NCBI GenBank assembly: GCA_030248215.1
Contig: JASANG010000403.1
Span: forward strand, 62,001-126,000
DNA length: 64,000 nt
Reading direction: 5' to 3'
Source: Enoplolaimus lenunculus
Taxonomy: Eukaryota > Nematoda > Enoplea > Enoplida > Thoracostomopsidae
This document shows, piece after piece, positions 13,201 through 27,013 of this stretch (position 1 is the stretch's first letter; each line of letters starts with the position of its first letter). The translations under genes were made by a program, and so were the position numbers. The notes beneath the pieces are model-generated. The model had not been told where the DNA came from, ran no database searches, and worked only from the letters and a program-made list of their open reading frames with translations.

Positions 13201-16200
13201 ATGGAATGATCAAAGGAGGTCAAAACAAGCATAAATATGTAAAAACTTTCATATTCCAACCATGTTTGGGCAAATGCGGGTGGGGAGATAACGGAAAAGA
13301 CCATATATAATATTATGTACGTTTACATTATATACTAACATACTGTAGTGACCCGAATAAGAGGTAGGGAATAATAAGAGAGGGTCCCCATTTTTAATCC
13401 CAATCAATAGGAATCCGTATCTATAATAGGAATCCATAAGCGAATACAGTCCCTAAACCCTGGCTAAGTCTCTAAATGTCAATTGTCGCATATCAGTAAC
13501 GAAGGGCGGCGGAGCGTGGGCTAAAAAGAAATAACAGTGTGTAACCTAATAACATGGGGGTACCCTGTAGTGAGGCTAAATATATATCAGTCCCCTTTCA
13601 TATTCAGCTCACTACAGTACACATTCGGTTCACTACAGTGCACATGTATTCTCAAACTTGTGTAGCACCTAAGCAACCAATCGGTGAAACGTCGTGTAAC
13701 TTTTAATCAAAAGAATGATTAACTTCCGCATTGAGTATCATTTTTTAATTTTTAGATTAGAATTCTTCGCTGTTTTGTTGATTTTTTTATTTCACAGCTC
13801 TGTTACTTTGTTTGTTTGTTAGAGAACCTGTTACTAACTGACGATAGGGCTAAACACAGTTGAGAGAAACCGTATCTTAATCAAACTTTCTACGTATATA
13901 CACAGTCGTCTAATAATGCTGTTTTTCTGTGTAAATCGTGTAGGCTAAAAATATATTCACGCCGTAAAATTTCACACCAAATAAAATATTTTTAAGACTG
14001 TTGTTTGAGCTTTATCGTAGGGTTAACGAAATTTTTGCGTTACAAGGTACGGATAACACATGATAAGTTTAAAAAATGACATGTGTTAATCCTACGGTAT
14101 ATACGGTATAGTGTTTTTGGTAGCAAGTGAAAGTTTTCATTGTGAACGATGCATAGCTTTGAACACTTTCATTTCTGCATTGGAACATATCATAAGTCTG
14201 TCTATATATATGTATGTTCTTGAATCTGAAAACCGTTAAAATAGAATTCAGTAGACTGTAAAGCTGCAATCTGCTTGTTATCATAATGCTAATTGCCTTA
14301 GAATTTTTCCAAGAACACTCTTACGGTCAATCACGTATCTTTCAGCGCTTTCATAACTGCGTTCAATGCTTAATTTTTATTGGGGATATCATAAAGAAAT
14401 ATATATGTATGTAGCTGTTATATATAATATATAAAATGGAAACAACATTACTTGTATTGATTATTCCGCTTTTATCTTCTCACTAAATATTAATTTGTCT
14501 TGAAATTTCAAGACTCCTTACTTTATTAAATTTAGCTCAGAAATTTGTGTTTAAAATGGTTAAAACAAAATTGGCTTATACATAAGAAGTTACTGTTGCC
14601 AATATATAAGCATAAATTTCTTCCTTTTAAGAAATAGATGTCTTATGTTCAAGACTAATTTTCTGTTTTTTTATGTAAGTATGTAAAAATGTTGCTCTGT
14701 TTATACTCTTGAGAGAGTATATAAATAATCGAATTTCAAAGATATTTCGGGTTGAGCTCAGGCTTTCTCCAAACTAAGTTTACGTCTTGGACGTATCTTA
14801 GGTTGTAACTTAAGGAATTTGGTTGAGCTTAAGTCCCAATTTGGAAGGCCACTTCTCGGGCAAATCTTGTTTCTAAGACACATGTCTCAAAAATTAGCAA
14901 AACAAGTTTTTTATTCAAGGCATATTCGTCTTATATTTCAGACATATTTGTCTAATATTTCAGAAAAATTTATCTTAATCATTCATGAAACAAGCTGTTA
15001 AAATTTAAGACAATTAAGTACTAAAAGTTTCAGACGCTGATTTTTGAAAAATTTCAAAAAATTTCAGAAACTAATGTCTTGCCTTCAAGACATATATTTC
15101 TGGAATCTAGATTGATACATAATTATTGTCTTGAATCTAAGAAAAGTTTCTTGAATATCACAAAATGTATTTTGTGTGTACTGGCCACAGGCAGGAATTT
15201 TTCGAGGGTCTGTAACTTAATGCAAAACTAGAAAAGTTTTTGAACCTCTAAGATTTAACCAGTTGTGTTTCAGCTGTTAGAAGTGTCTTTCTCGCGTTCC
15301 AAAAATATCGGATATGATCCGTAACTATGCCGGAGTTCGTGAGTTTGAAAAGTTATCGCTAACTGGTGATATGATGTATGCATTTGACATAAAGGGTTGT
15401 AGATACAACAAGATTTGATAATTGTCATTCTTTTCTATTTGGTTTTAAATTTTAAGTATATATGCGATTAAAATGGTACTGTTTCGTGATAAACATAGCC
15501 AGTTTTTGAAAACTGGAGATTTATAGCAAAAGTAAAATAATTGTTCTATTCTTATGCAATTTTCAAAATATCGTTTATGTTAAGTAAATACTAACATTGC
15601 TGGCTAAATTTGATATACTACAGGTTAACCGATCAAGCATACTAACCTTAGTTTGTCTGAAACTGCAGACTCATGATACCCCTTAATATTAAGCAAAACT
15701 ATTACTTTCTTGTTATGACTTTGGCTCGCATCGGGCGTTTGTATGTATTTGTTCAAAAAGTTACTGTAGTAGCCAGAATAAGAAGGGGGACTGATATTTA
15801 TTTGGTCTCTTCAGAGTGAACCCCCCTTGTTATTCGGTTGCCGACTGGTATTTGCTTTTGGCCCGCCCTCTGCTGCCCTTCGTTATTGATATATATTCGG
15901 TATCGCAATTATCCGTTGGATTAAACGTTTGTCTTGTATAAAAAGCTTGAGCGATCATACTGGTTATACTTACGAATGTTCTTTAAAGGCTTAAGTTATG
16001 CGTAAAGTTTCGAACTCAACTTTATTTGGTCCTGGAGTCATTCAGCACTACAATTAGGAATAATTGATATTTATGGACTCTAATTATATATACATATATA
16101 ATATATTTATATATACTCTCGCGAAACGAAATCCCGCCTACGCCCCGCGCATTTAACTAAGCTTTGTAATTCACGTTTATTCATAAAAATTCTACTAAAC

Positions 16201-19200
16201 CGCAAATTCGCAAAACACTTTTAGCTACGCTTAACTACAACTCGCGGGCATCCATTTGTTTTCGCTGGTTTCAAACTAAAACATTATATGCAACTTTTAG
16301 CCAAATTTGGCCTAAATCACTGAAAATTAAATTAAGTCATTCTAAAAGTTAAGCAGTGTTGGCTTTAAAGCCAATAAATTGCGGAATCTGTAAGCGTGTA
16401 AACAAAAAACGTTGCCTAAAACAACATGTGTAGTAGTTTTTGGGTTAAACGCTGCCAAACTAGGGAAAGAACTTTTTTTAAAATTCTATTTCAAGTTCTG
16501 TTTGCAGTATCCGAAAATACACATATGAACAACAATACAACTTCTCTCAGTGCATGTAGAACAGTTTTCCTTCGGTCACCATAGGAAAATAGGACAAATG
16601 CCTACAGCCCGTGTCGCAGCCTGAACCAGGGCCGAAGCAGCCACCCCCATACCCCATTTGTGGAGACTCCCGCCCCTAAAGGAGCCCTATCCCTAACCGG
16701 TTAAAGAAAACCACTTAAGTTTTAAAATGTGTCTGGCTTCTCGCTCGATTTGGTCGCGAGATTTTGGGGGCCCCACACTGGAATTTTGGGGGAGCCCCCA
16801 ACCCCTGTGTGCTCCAGCACTGACCTCGACCTAAGGTCAAGTGGTGTCTTGGGAGGGGAGGAAAAGGTTTGATGAAAAACATGGCTGAAATAGTTATTTC
16901 TTCATCAAAAATAATCGCTTGGCACGGGCCCCTTGGGCTGCCCGTGCAATAAGGCCGCTGCCTAACTGGCCTCCATGATCCACCCCTACGAAAAACATGT
17001 CACCATTTTCACATTGAATACCAAGTCATCTACTGTGGTGACTTGAATCAGAGGGGGGTATTAAGAGGGGTCCCCGTTTTGAGTTCCAATCAATAGGAGT
17101 CCGTATCCATAATATGGCTCCACATGCGGATAACGTCCCTAAACCCTAATTAAAGTCCAAAAATGTCAATTATCCCTAATTGTAGTGCATAAATGTCTAA
17201 CGAAATAAAGTTGTATTCCAAAAAGCGTACTTATGTTTCGAAAGTGCGTTGATAAGTATAGCCTTGAATGCAAACTTTTGATAAAGGTAACTAAACGTTT
17301 AATGCAACGGATAGTTGTACTACCAAAATATACCAGTAATGAATGGCTGCGGAGGGCGAGTTAAAAATAAAAATAACGTTCCGTAACCAAATAACAAGAG
17401 GGTACTTTCCGGAGAGGCAAAATAAATATCAGCCCCCTCTTATTCGGATCACTACAGTGCAGCTATATAGTCTTTCAGAACTCTAATTAATGTTTAACTT
17501 TTAAATTTTGCTATCATATTATCTTTTTTTGCGAATTTTGATATCTTTTAAATTTTCTGTGTAACACTTTTTAAGTTAAAACGCAAAGTATAAATACCCG
17601 GCCCATCATGAAGAGCCATAAAAAGCCAAAAAACCTACAGTAAAAGTATACAGATTGAAATAGTAAACGCTATATCCAAAAGCTTGGCCAGCCCATCAGA
17701 TAGCCATAGTTAAACCACACACAGTGAACATTGGTGGATCCAAGGGGCTCCTACCTAGACCGTGACCCCGCTCAGGGTTCAAACCCAAAAACTTTGTTTA
17801 AGCTTTAGTACTAAAATTGGTTTTTGCAGCTTCTCGCTGGATTCGCTCGCGTGCTTTCATCCCGGCTGGGCATTGCTCCCCGGTTTAAAAGTTCTCAATT
17901 CGTCCACTGGTAGCGAGCATACAACAAACAACAAACAAACTTGGCAATCCCTCTGAGGGACTGAAAACCAGATCAATCGAACCATGGCAAAGGCATATGA
18001 GCAATATTAAATCTGTGAGCATAATTAGAAACCCGAAAAGCTTTGCAAATATCAACGTATTGAATACACGATGTAGTTTGCCAATTTTAGGTTTTGTGCG
18101 CATTTTTATGTTTCGAACGCGAGTCGCTTTTAAAATAAAAAACCCCCACAGTAGCTTGATAAAAAAATTGGCAACATCGAGTACCAGAGGTGGACCATAC
18201 AACAGATGGAATTAGTGGGAACGATGTATAGGAAAGCGTGTCACAGTGTATTTTGTAACACGCGTTAGGGCAGGGTTAACGCAATATTTTCGTTATGGTG
18301 GGATTAACGCATGTCGAATTTGAAAATTGACAGTGGTTGACCTTATTTTCGATGGTAAAATGCAGTATATACATATTGTTTAACCATTTCACGCATAGAG
18401 TATACTACGAGCAACTAAATACAATAATATACGAGCAATATAGACACTGTGAGCAGTGTTTAATAATTGTAACATATATGTGCAGAACAAAATCTTCACA
18501 AGACTTGAGAGCCCCCTCGGGCTCGAGCGTCAAGCTCCCATACCTCAGCGATCATCGTGAACGCCTACCATCCGCGAGACTTGGGTTCGAATCTTACCTT
18601 GAAATTACGTCTCATTTGAAATTGAAAATATTCATGTGAGAAAGTGTTACTGGAAAAATTTTCGATAAGTATCTATAACCCTGTCATTCATAGAGTATAC
18701 TACGAGCAACTAAATACAATATACGAGCAATATATATACACTGTGAGCAGTGTTTAAAATTTATAACATATATGTGCAGAACAAACTCTCCACACTGTAA
18801 AAAATGGGGAATCAAATTGACTCTTCGGAAATAGGCTTTTCCTGACTACACAAACTGAGTCAAATTTAACTCCGCCAGAGTCAAATTGGACTCACTGAGC
18901 GATTCAGTGAATCGAATTTGACTCTGGCGGAGTCAAATTGGCCTCTTCTCACTGTCGCTGTTGCCGCAAAAATGTTCACAATATCAGGTGCTTCTGTATC
19001 AAACATCAAATACCTAAGTTCCAACTGAAACTTAGTATAAGTATACCCTCGACCAGGAGCAGAAACCTTCTGTTTCCAGAAATAGAAATTTTATGACAAA
19101 GCTGCACAATTCCAAAATTCTATTAAACAGAGAGTAACCGAATATCCGTTTCCGGTAAAATCGGTGACCGTTTTCGTTTCCGTTGTAGAAAGAACGAAAA

Positions 19201-22200
19201 TTCTGTTATTTTAACGCTTAAAATTAATTATAAATCAGGTATCTCGCAATTTTTCATTACAGATATACTGCATTTATTTAAAATGCAATAAAAATTACGA
19301 ATTTCATCCAAAATGTTAAAAATTTCGAGGTATCCGTTGCTGTAGTGACCCGAATAAGAGGGGTAATGAGAGCGGGCGGGGTTCCCATTTTCAGTCCAAA
19401 TCAATAGGAGTCCGTATCACTAATAAGAGTCCGTAACCGGATAAATTCCATAAACTCTAATTAGAGTCGATAAATGTCAATCATCACTAATTGTAGCGCA
19501 TAAATGACTAAAGAATCAAATAAGCTTGAGTTCGAAACTATAAAGCGCACTTAAGTTTTCAAAGTGACATTCCAAAGTATATCATTGCGTTATCGCTCAA
19601 GTTTTTGATGCAAGGCAAAATCGTTTAATTGAACGGATAGTTGCAATACCGGATATATATCAGTAAGGAAGGATGGCAGAGGGCTGGTTGAAAATAGATA
19701 CGTAACAGTCCGTAACCGTATAACAAGAGGAGTACCCTCTGGAGAGGTCATATACATATCAGTCCCTCCTCTTATTCGGATCACTACAGTATTTTTCGTT
19801 AAAATTTTGTAATGGCAAAGTCTGGTAAATATTTGCACGTCTTACTGTATTGACCCGAATAAGAGGGGGTAATAAGAGGGGGTCCCCATTTTGAGTCCGA
19901 ATCAATAGGAGTCCGTATCCCTAATAAGAGTCCGTAAGCAGATAGGGTCCCTAAAGCCACCCTAATTAGATTCCATGAATGTCAATTAACCCTAATTGTA
20001 GTGCATAACTTACTACAGGACCAAATAATTTGAGTTCGAAACATTAAAGCGTACTTAAATTTTGAAAATACATTCCTAAGTATAACCTTGTATTATCGCT
20101 CCAAGACATTTAACAGTTAATTGTAGTACCGGATATATATCAGTAACGAAGGGCGGCGGAGCGTGGGTTAAAAATAAATAACAGTCCGTAACTGAATAAC
20201 AAAGGGGGTAACCTCTGGAGAGGCCAAATAAATATCAGTCTCCCCTCTTATTCGGGTCACTACAGTAATTGCGTTTGTAGAAAATATAACATCTTTAAAA
20301 CTTTTTTACTTCAATATACAATTTCCGTTATTTTGATCCCACTATCCGTGTCCGTAAATTTTACTATCCGTTTGCACGGTGCTGCGTAGTCATCGCAATA
20401 AGCAGTCAACAAGAACTATACGCGAAACCACCCGTTTCTGTCCATGATTTTCTTGTCAAAGATAAGCTAAAAATTGCAAAGATTGAAAATGAAACATTGA
20501 ATTAAAGGCACTCTACACTATATAATTTGCCAGCGAATTACGGGCATTGGATATTTTTTCATATAGAAATATATGTTTCCTTTGGGATACATATCCAGAT
20601 ATTTTCATATCCGCTGATTGTATAAATTAGCAGTTATATATTGTTACTCGCTGACCTGTAGCAAATTAAAACAGATTTTACGCTTTAATTATATAATACA
20701 TTTCACTTTATCTTTTGTAAATTTAATTTGATGTGAAGTTCTCTTGGGCCAGTCAATATTACTCCATTATCGTTAAGAATATGCAGAAGTTGACTTAAAC
20801 TCAGCCGAAAAACGCCTATTTTATTCTGAGAAATTTGTGCTAAAAACAGCAGCTGGTGAGCATAGCATACGCAAGTCGAGTGCGATTGGCTATACTGTAT
20901 ACTGCTTGATGCAATCATAAGATGGTACCGAAAACCCAAATCTACCGGTTTTTAATTTGGTTTAATGCGCGGCATTGATTTGACTTAAAGATCCCATTTA
21001 ACGGCTGTGCCGCAATGGGAACACCAGTGGCTGATTCAGTCATTTTTGTGACGGGTACAGTGCAGTGTAAAATCGGTACAAAAAGCATATGGTCGAAGTG
21101 AGCGTGAAGCCAAACGCAATTTTAGTACTAAATCACCGTACAAAATTTGGGCTAAATTTGTTAGACGGATCAAAGCGTGGGTAGTCCCGCTTTATTTTCT
21201 AGTGTGTGCGATACCGCAAATGAGCTCAGTATAGTCCAAGCCAAAACAATGAGGTTAAAGTAAATCAACACAAGGATTTTAGTGCTCTTAACGGGAATAT
21301 CTAATGGTGCTTACGATATGTTTTGGTCAGAGTTGTGCGGGTTATTTGGGCTGCACAAGCGAAGCCACGACTTTATTCAGGGAGGTAACCATTACATCAA
21401 GCAAGAGATGTATTTGCCAACGAGTATACCGACCCAGTAAATTTGGTTCATTTCAAGGATTCAGAAGGTGATTGTAAACCCTGTTAGCCGTATAGTTTTT
21501 CCTTGACTCTTAAGAAATTACGGGTGTAGATATATCTGTCCTACTCATCCCTTTGCATAAACCGCAACGGGTTTAGCCTGATAATCAGCTTAGAAACCAT
21601 GTGCTCTGGTAAAATTTATTTTTTCTATGTTAGGAACTAAAGAGTCCGTTGACGTTAGCTGAACAGATACTAATACTCTCTAGTGTATGCAATACAAGTG
21701 TACTCACAAGCATTACTGTGATATTTACTTAGGGTTCGCAACTATTTGCACAAGTCTTTTCGAGTTTGTTGGCAGTGGCATTACACAACATAAAAGGCGA
21801 ATCCGTTTTAGCTAAAGTGCGGTTCTCACACAGATATGCTCGGCAACAAACGTAATAACGCAAGCAACAAGTTTTTCGAAGAACAATAAGAACATGGAGT
21901 CTATGGCAATTCTATACACTGCAGATGATACTTTAATCGTCGTCACATTTATGTTTATTTTAACAATAAAGCTGGAACGCACACAATACGTAATTTGAAC
22001 ATGCAAAGCTGTAAAGGTTCCTAGTTATAGCAAACTGGTCTATGTTTTCGTTCATTTTGTGTTCCGGTTTAATAAATTGCTCGACATAAGGTTAAAAGAA
22101 CAGTCTGTTACGTAGTTGAAGCTAGACTATGATGAGCATAACGCACCCGAACTTTCGGTGATTTGCATAACACCGGGCCCGTCGCCAAGGGGGGGGGGGG

Positions 22201-25200
22201 TTCAAATGGGATATCTAAAAAGCATACATTCCTCAGAAAACATGGCAGAATCATAAAAATTTTAAACCATAAAATCGCGTCTAATTATGTAAGTTAAGCA
22301 GTACCATACAGAGTTGTTTTCGAAAATTTTGCTGCGGATGCGATGGGGCTTGAACCCACGACTTGGCAACGATATATAGTTGCTATTATACCATCATTGA
22401 CCCTATATCAAAAGCTGTCAGATAAACAAAAAACGCCTGTTTACAGTGTGTCTATTAGACAGTCTTTTGTGCCCGTTGCTAAATGCCTTTGGCTCAAGCT
22501 TAAATAACATCAAAAATAAAGCTCTCTTAGTGGAACCTTATTTAATTAAAACGTGCGCTCTGTGACACGAGTTTTTTTTCACACGTCCGCAACGCTAAAA
22601 TAATTCATTGCCGCAACTACGAAGAGACAAGGGGAAGCACCATTGCGGCAAGATTTTCGCACCCCCTCTACACCGATAATTTGCCTATAGCACTAAACAG
22701 AATATAATGTTAAAAATATTTCGGTATTCTCCCCTAGAAATGTTCTTCTACCTGTACTAGTAGTTCCTGGTTGCAGTGCATCGAACCGTCATGAGACTAC
22801 CATTTGTTTTGTTACGTAAAAATTTTCCAACAACGCTCTCTCATGCGTTTAGAAAAGCTTTAAAGCTTCGAAAAAATAATTTGGGCCTACGTATGTGGAT
22901 TTATAGCTAAAAACGGAAGCCAAAAAATATTGTTGGTAACGATATGTCCGTCCGCATTACAACGACTATTTAGTAAGGGCGTAGCCAGGATTTTGTTTCG
23001 CGAACTGATAATTGGATGTAGAAGATGTTGCGAGCGGGTGTCGTCAGCGAGAAATTGTTTTTACCTTTAGGAATCAGCAAGAATATTCAAAAGTTTAGAA
23101 AGTGCTGCTTTTTTTCTTGTTTCTCTCGAAAGTTCGGAGGGTTAATTCTCTAACCCTCTCCTGGTATACGCATTTGGTAGGATCGAAGATAAAGAGAAAA
23201 TTTGACAATTTATTTTGTTGAACTTTAATGAGATCGGATGAACTAATTGAGTTACGAAAAATAATATTTAAAATGAATATGTTTGTAAAGTTTGAAAATG
23301 AGATATTTTCCTTATATTCGGCTTTCTAAAAATTAATTTTCTTAAAACGAAACGTATACGAAAAGAATATGATTTGTTTGCAAGCAGGTTCCAAAATGTC
23401 GTTTAAAAACCGTTGTTGACGTGTGTAAACTCATGAAGTAAAATCAGTTAGTTGTCTTTATATAAAAACATTATTTGAAAATGTTTGCCAATGTCCCATT
23501 TTAAAAACATTGTTAACACGACCCATTGACCATCTGTGTTTCACACGCCGGCGTTGGCAAATTTTAACTTTACGACTCGGTATCCTTGAGAGGCGACACG
23601 GCCGCGCTGACGTTTGTAAGCGTCAAAACTGCAACTTGTGGAAGTTGGTGAGATTTTCGTTTCGATTAAGTTGTCACAATAAAATTAAATAAATTTCTCA
23701 ATAGGCGGTACGTAAATAAATTTCATCTGCTAGCGTTCATTTGTACTTTTTTCAAAAACCGTTTGAAAAATCACGCCCCATGCGGATCGTTTTGGGTGAG
23801 GGTTTCTGTCTTAGAGTTTACAAATTTTACATTTTACACCAAAAGCCCATAGTGACATGTTAACGTTCTCGCTACTATTGCTGTCACAATTTCTGGTATG
23901 AACCTGACGCGGACTTAAGCCTAAAAGATATATGTTGTAAATGTGTGTTCTAATTAACTCATTATTAGCACTGGAAAAAAATCTGCATGTGAAGAATAGT
24001 TATATATCAAATTTGGAGGAAATTTCAATTTAACAGCACAGTTTGTAAATACAATACAAATCTCTTAAAATAAGTGGGACATCTTCCGGGCGGTTGCATG
24101 AAACTCTTATAAATGTAGTTTAGCGGCGATAGTAAACGCTTTCCACCGATGAGTATATCGGGGTTCGTATGTTTGCTTGAAATACATCTCAAAATTGGAG
24201 TGAGGAATAATAATTGGAAAATATTTCGTTTGAAATCTGTTGCTAAAGTTTCCAGAATACATCACTAAAACGGCTGAATAATTTGTGTGAGGTTATGATG
24301 CTAATTTTTTGACTTAAACATTTGACGCCGAAAAATAGACTAATTTTATCTGCCGTTTTGAACCTCAAAGTCAATTTATTTCCGAATTTATAAGTGTTGC
24401 TTACTTTTTCGTACGTCTAAGACGTTATATGAAAATTAGAACGACATTGATAAAATAAAACAAAAACGCTGTCTGTCTGTCTTGTATTTGCCAAAAGACT
24501 TAGTCGACGGAAAAAACACACAATTTTCCTATTTCGGCATGTCAGCATGACCTCTGTTCTACAGTGAATGCCTTCAACAGATCACCAGGAACCGCTGTTA
24601 GGATTTTATTGCTGTTGGGTACAACAAACAGACTTTTGAATATTCAGCGGATTATGCTTAAGCGTGAAAAATGGTTTTTTCTTCTTGTAGCACCAGAAAT
24701 TTTGGAGACAGATATATTCTCCATCTCTCTATTTGTTTACGTTTTACTGAACATCAAGCATGGTGTTGTAGTTGCGTTGTCGCATTGAATTAAACTCAGA
24801 ACACACCGACTATTCAGCGTAGATTCCTCAGCAAAGTGTTCGCTGTCTTTTTCCTCAACAGTAGTATCAAAAAATATATGCTCTGAATGACGTGGTTGCT
24901 ATAATCGTATTAATCGCGGCCAAAATTTCACTTCAGGAGACTATAAATCCTGTGGCTAATCCAAATGGGGCCACTAAGGCTCACACCGTTCATTGGGATC
25001 AAATGCGAAACTTTGCGTTCCAAGTGATTGCTAAAATTGCGTTTGGGTTCTAGATCGCTTCGCTTGTCGTGCCCTTTATCGTTGTTGCACATCGTTTGCA
25101 CCTCCTTATGTTTAAAAAATCTATGGATAAACCACATTATATGATCCCACTCTTAAAATAGAGTTTGCAAGTTGGCGACAATTTTTTGTTCGACATTCAA

Positions 25201-26960
25201 AATGCGATAAGGAGTTTACGTTGCGTCCGGGTTAGGGTAATATACATTCCGATTATTGTCTCCATAAATTTCTGGGTGCGAGTCCGTCCGGGTTTTGATT
25301 TTGATAAATTCCGGATCCAGGTTTCGACATTTAGAAATTTCATACCTGGGTGTTTAATTTTAACTATTGCATCTGCATAAAAAACCATATTCTCATCGGT
25401 ATAAATTTCGGAAGGGTTCATAACTCCTGCATATGTTTGTATAAGCTGCTTAGTTATGTAGCTTGGGTATGGATTATCATTAACTAGTGCTAGTTTAAAA
25501 TCCAAAACACGCAACAATATAAGTATCAAATCTTAAAAAATGAAGAACCGTAGTGCACTTTGTGCCAGCAAAAAGTTCTGTACTGAAAGCAACAGTAACA
25601 CGGACAACGTTTAAAACGCTACTGAATGCATACTATACTAGTCAACTAGATTGATCCGCAGACAAATTAGCAATTTCTTCTATACTAAATTAAAACCGTT
25701 CCTGCTGGGTATAGCGAAGATTTCATTTCGAGAGGTCAGGAGATAAAACCAGGACAGCAAGCGAAAAAAATGTCTGGGACCTTTCGGATCCAGAAGATTA
25801 GTTCAAACGCTGGTTAAACGTTGTTTTTTGTCATTGAAAAAATTTCAGGAATGAATCAACTCACTGTCCATTCCCCTTTGTATACGCCTTTCGTTCCGGA
25901 TAATTTAGACTCTGGCACCTACGAAACGCTCTGCTGATTTAAGCGTTGAACAACCCTGAACTGTCGGTGATCTGTTAGAAAATAGGCGCAAGGACAATTT
26001 TATAATAAATTTCGCATCATTAACTACGTCAAAAAAACAAATACTGCTAATGTATTTATCGCGTTAAACTGAACGCTAGCTTAGATTTCAAGCTAATTGC
26101 ATCGGTGGATTTAGAAATGTTCGACGGGGTTGCACGCAATATTCAAGCGGTGAAAAATTTTCAAACGAGGCGAGCTTGTAGCCAGACGAATTTTTAGAAC
26201 TAAACTAAAATGCAAATTTTCACTCTCAATTTCTATTGTATACCATAGTTTGAGTAGCTCCATTTGGAGATACCGGTGACGAATTGGGTTCTAGGTTTAC
26301 TCTGTACATTGTAGATGTCAAATTTTTAACCTGAATGGGACATTAAACTGTTAAACGTTAAAACTTTGGATGCTAATAAGTTTAAGCATTTTTTACAGAC
26401 TTTTATGTCGATTAGCTTTGTATGATTTAGCTCGTTTTATCAAAATTAGGCCGCATGTTGCCAAATTCTTAATACCATTTGTCTGGTTTCTAATTGTTAC
26501 TTGATTGTATGAAAGCAACGTTTCAATATTCAAAGTATCGCGTAATCGTGTCTTTTACAAAACTATGCTACCGTTTTCCTGGTAGCAAAAATAATAATAA
26601 AACTAATTGCATATTTCCATGTCGAACAATTTGCCTAAAAACAACAAAACGTAGACTTTTTGGGTTATGACAACGTGCAACGCAAACGTGATTAAGAACT
26701 ATGTCAAAACCCTAAAGTGGAGTCGACAAAATTGACAACAGTCAGGATCGGAAAAGGACGTTAAACGAAAAAAAAACTGAAATTTAAGTCGGATCTTGAA
26801 ACTGTGAAGCGTTGGCTTGTTTTTGGTTAGTAGTGTTTTCGTGCCTGAATTTAGGCAAAACTGATGCCTTAATCAGTAACATTGGAATTGCAATTTAAAA
26901 TTTTTTAATTTTTGAGATATTAAAGAATATAAATAATATATATATTACATATATATTATA

Positions 26961-27013
<53 letters not shown>

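Larger units (their letters stand above)
19125..20385. mobile_element. CCGTTTCCG-rich element split by two MITE insertions
   Basis: Fragments at 19125-19338, 19792-19842 and 20268-20385 (TATCCGTTTCCGG, TTTTTCGTTA, TTCCGTTATTTTGATC) together match the order of the uninterrupted copy at 59020-59342. A related copy lies at about 35750-35993. Confidence 0.55.

Noticed and set aside
26930-27012. Origin of replication or promoter suggested by the TA run
   Set aside because: It is a plain (TA)n microsatellite with no associated gene start or binding sites.
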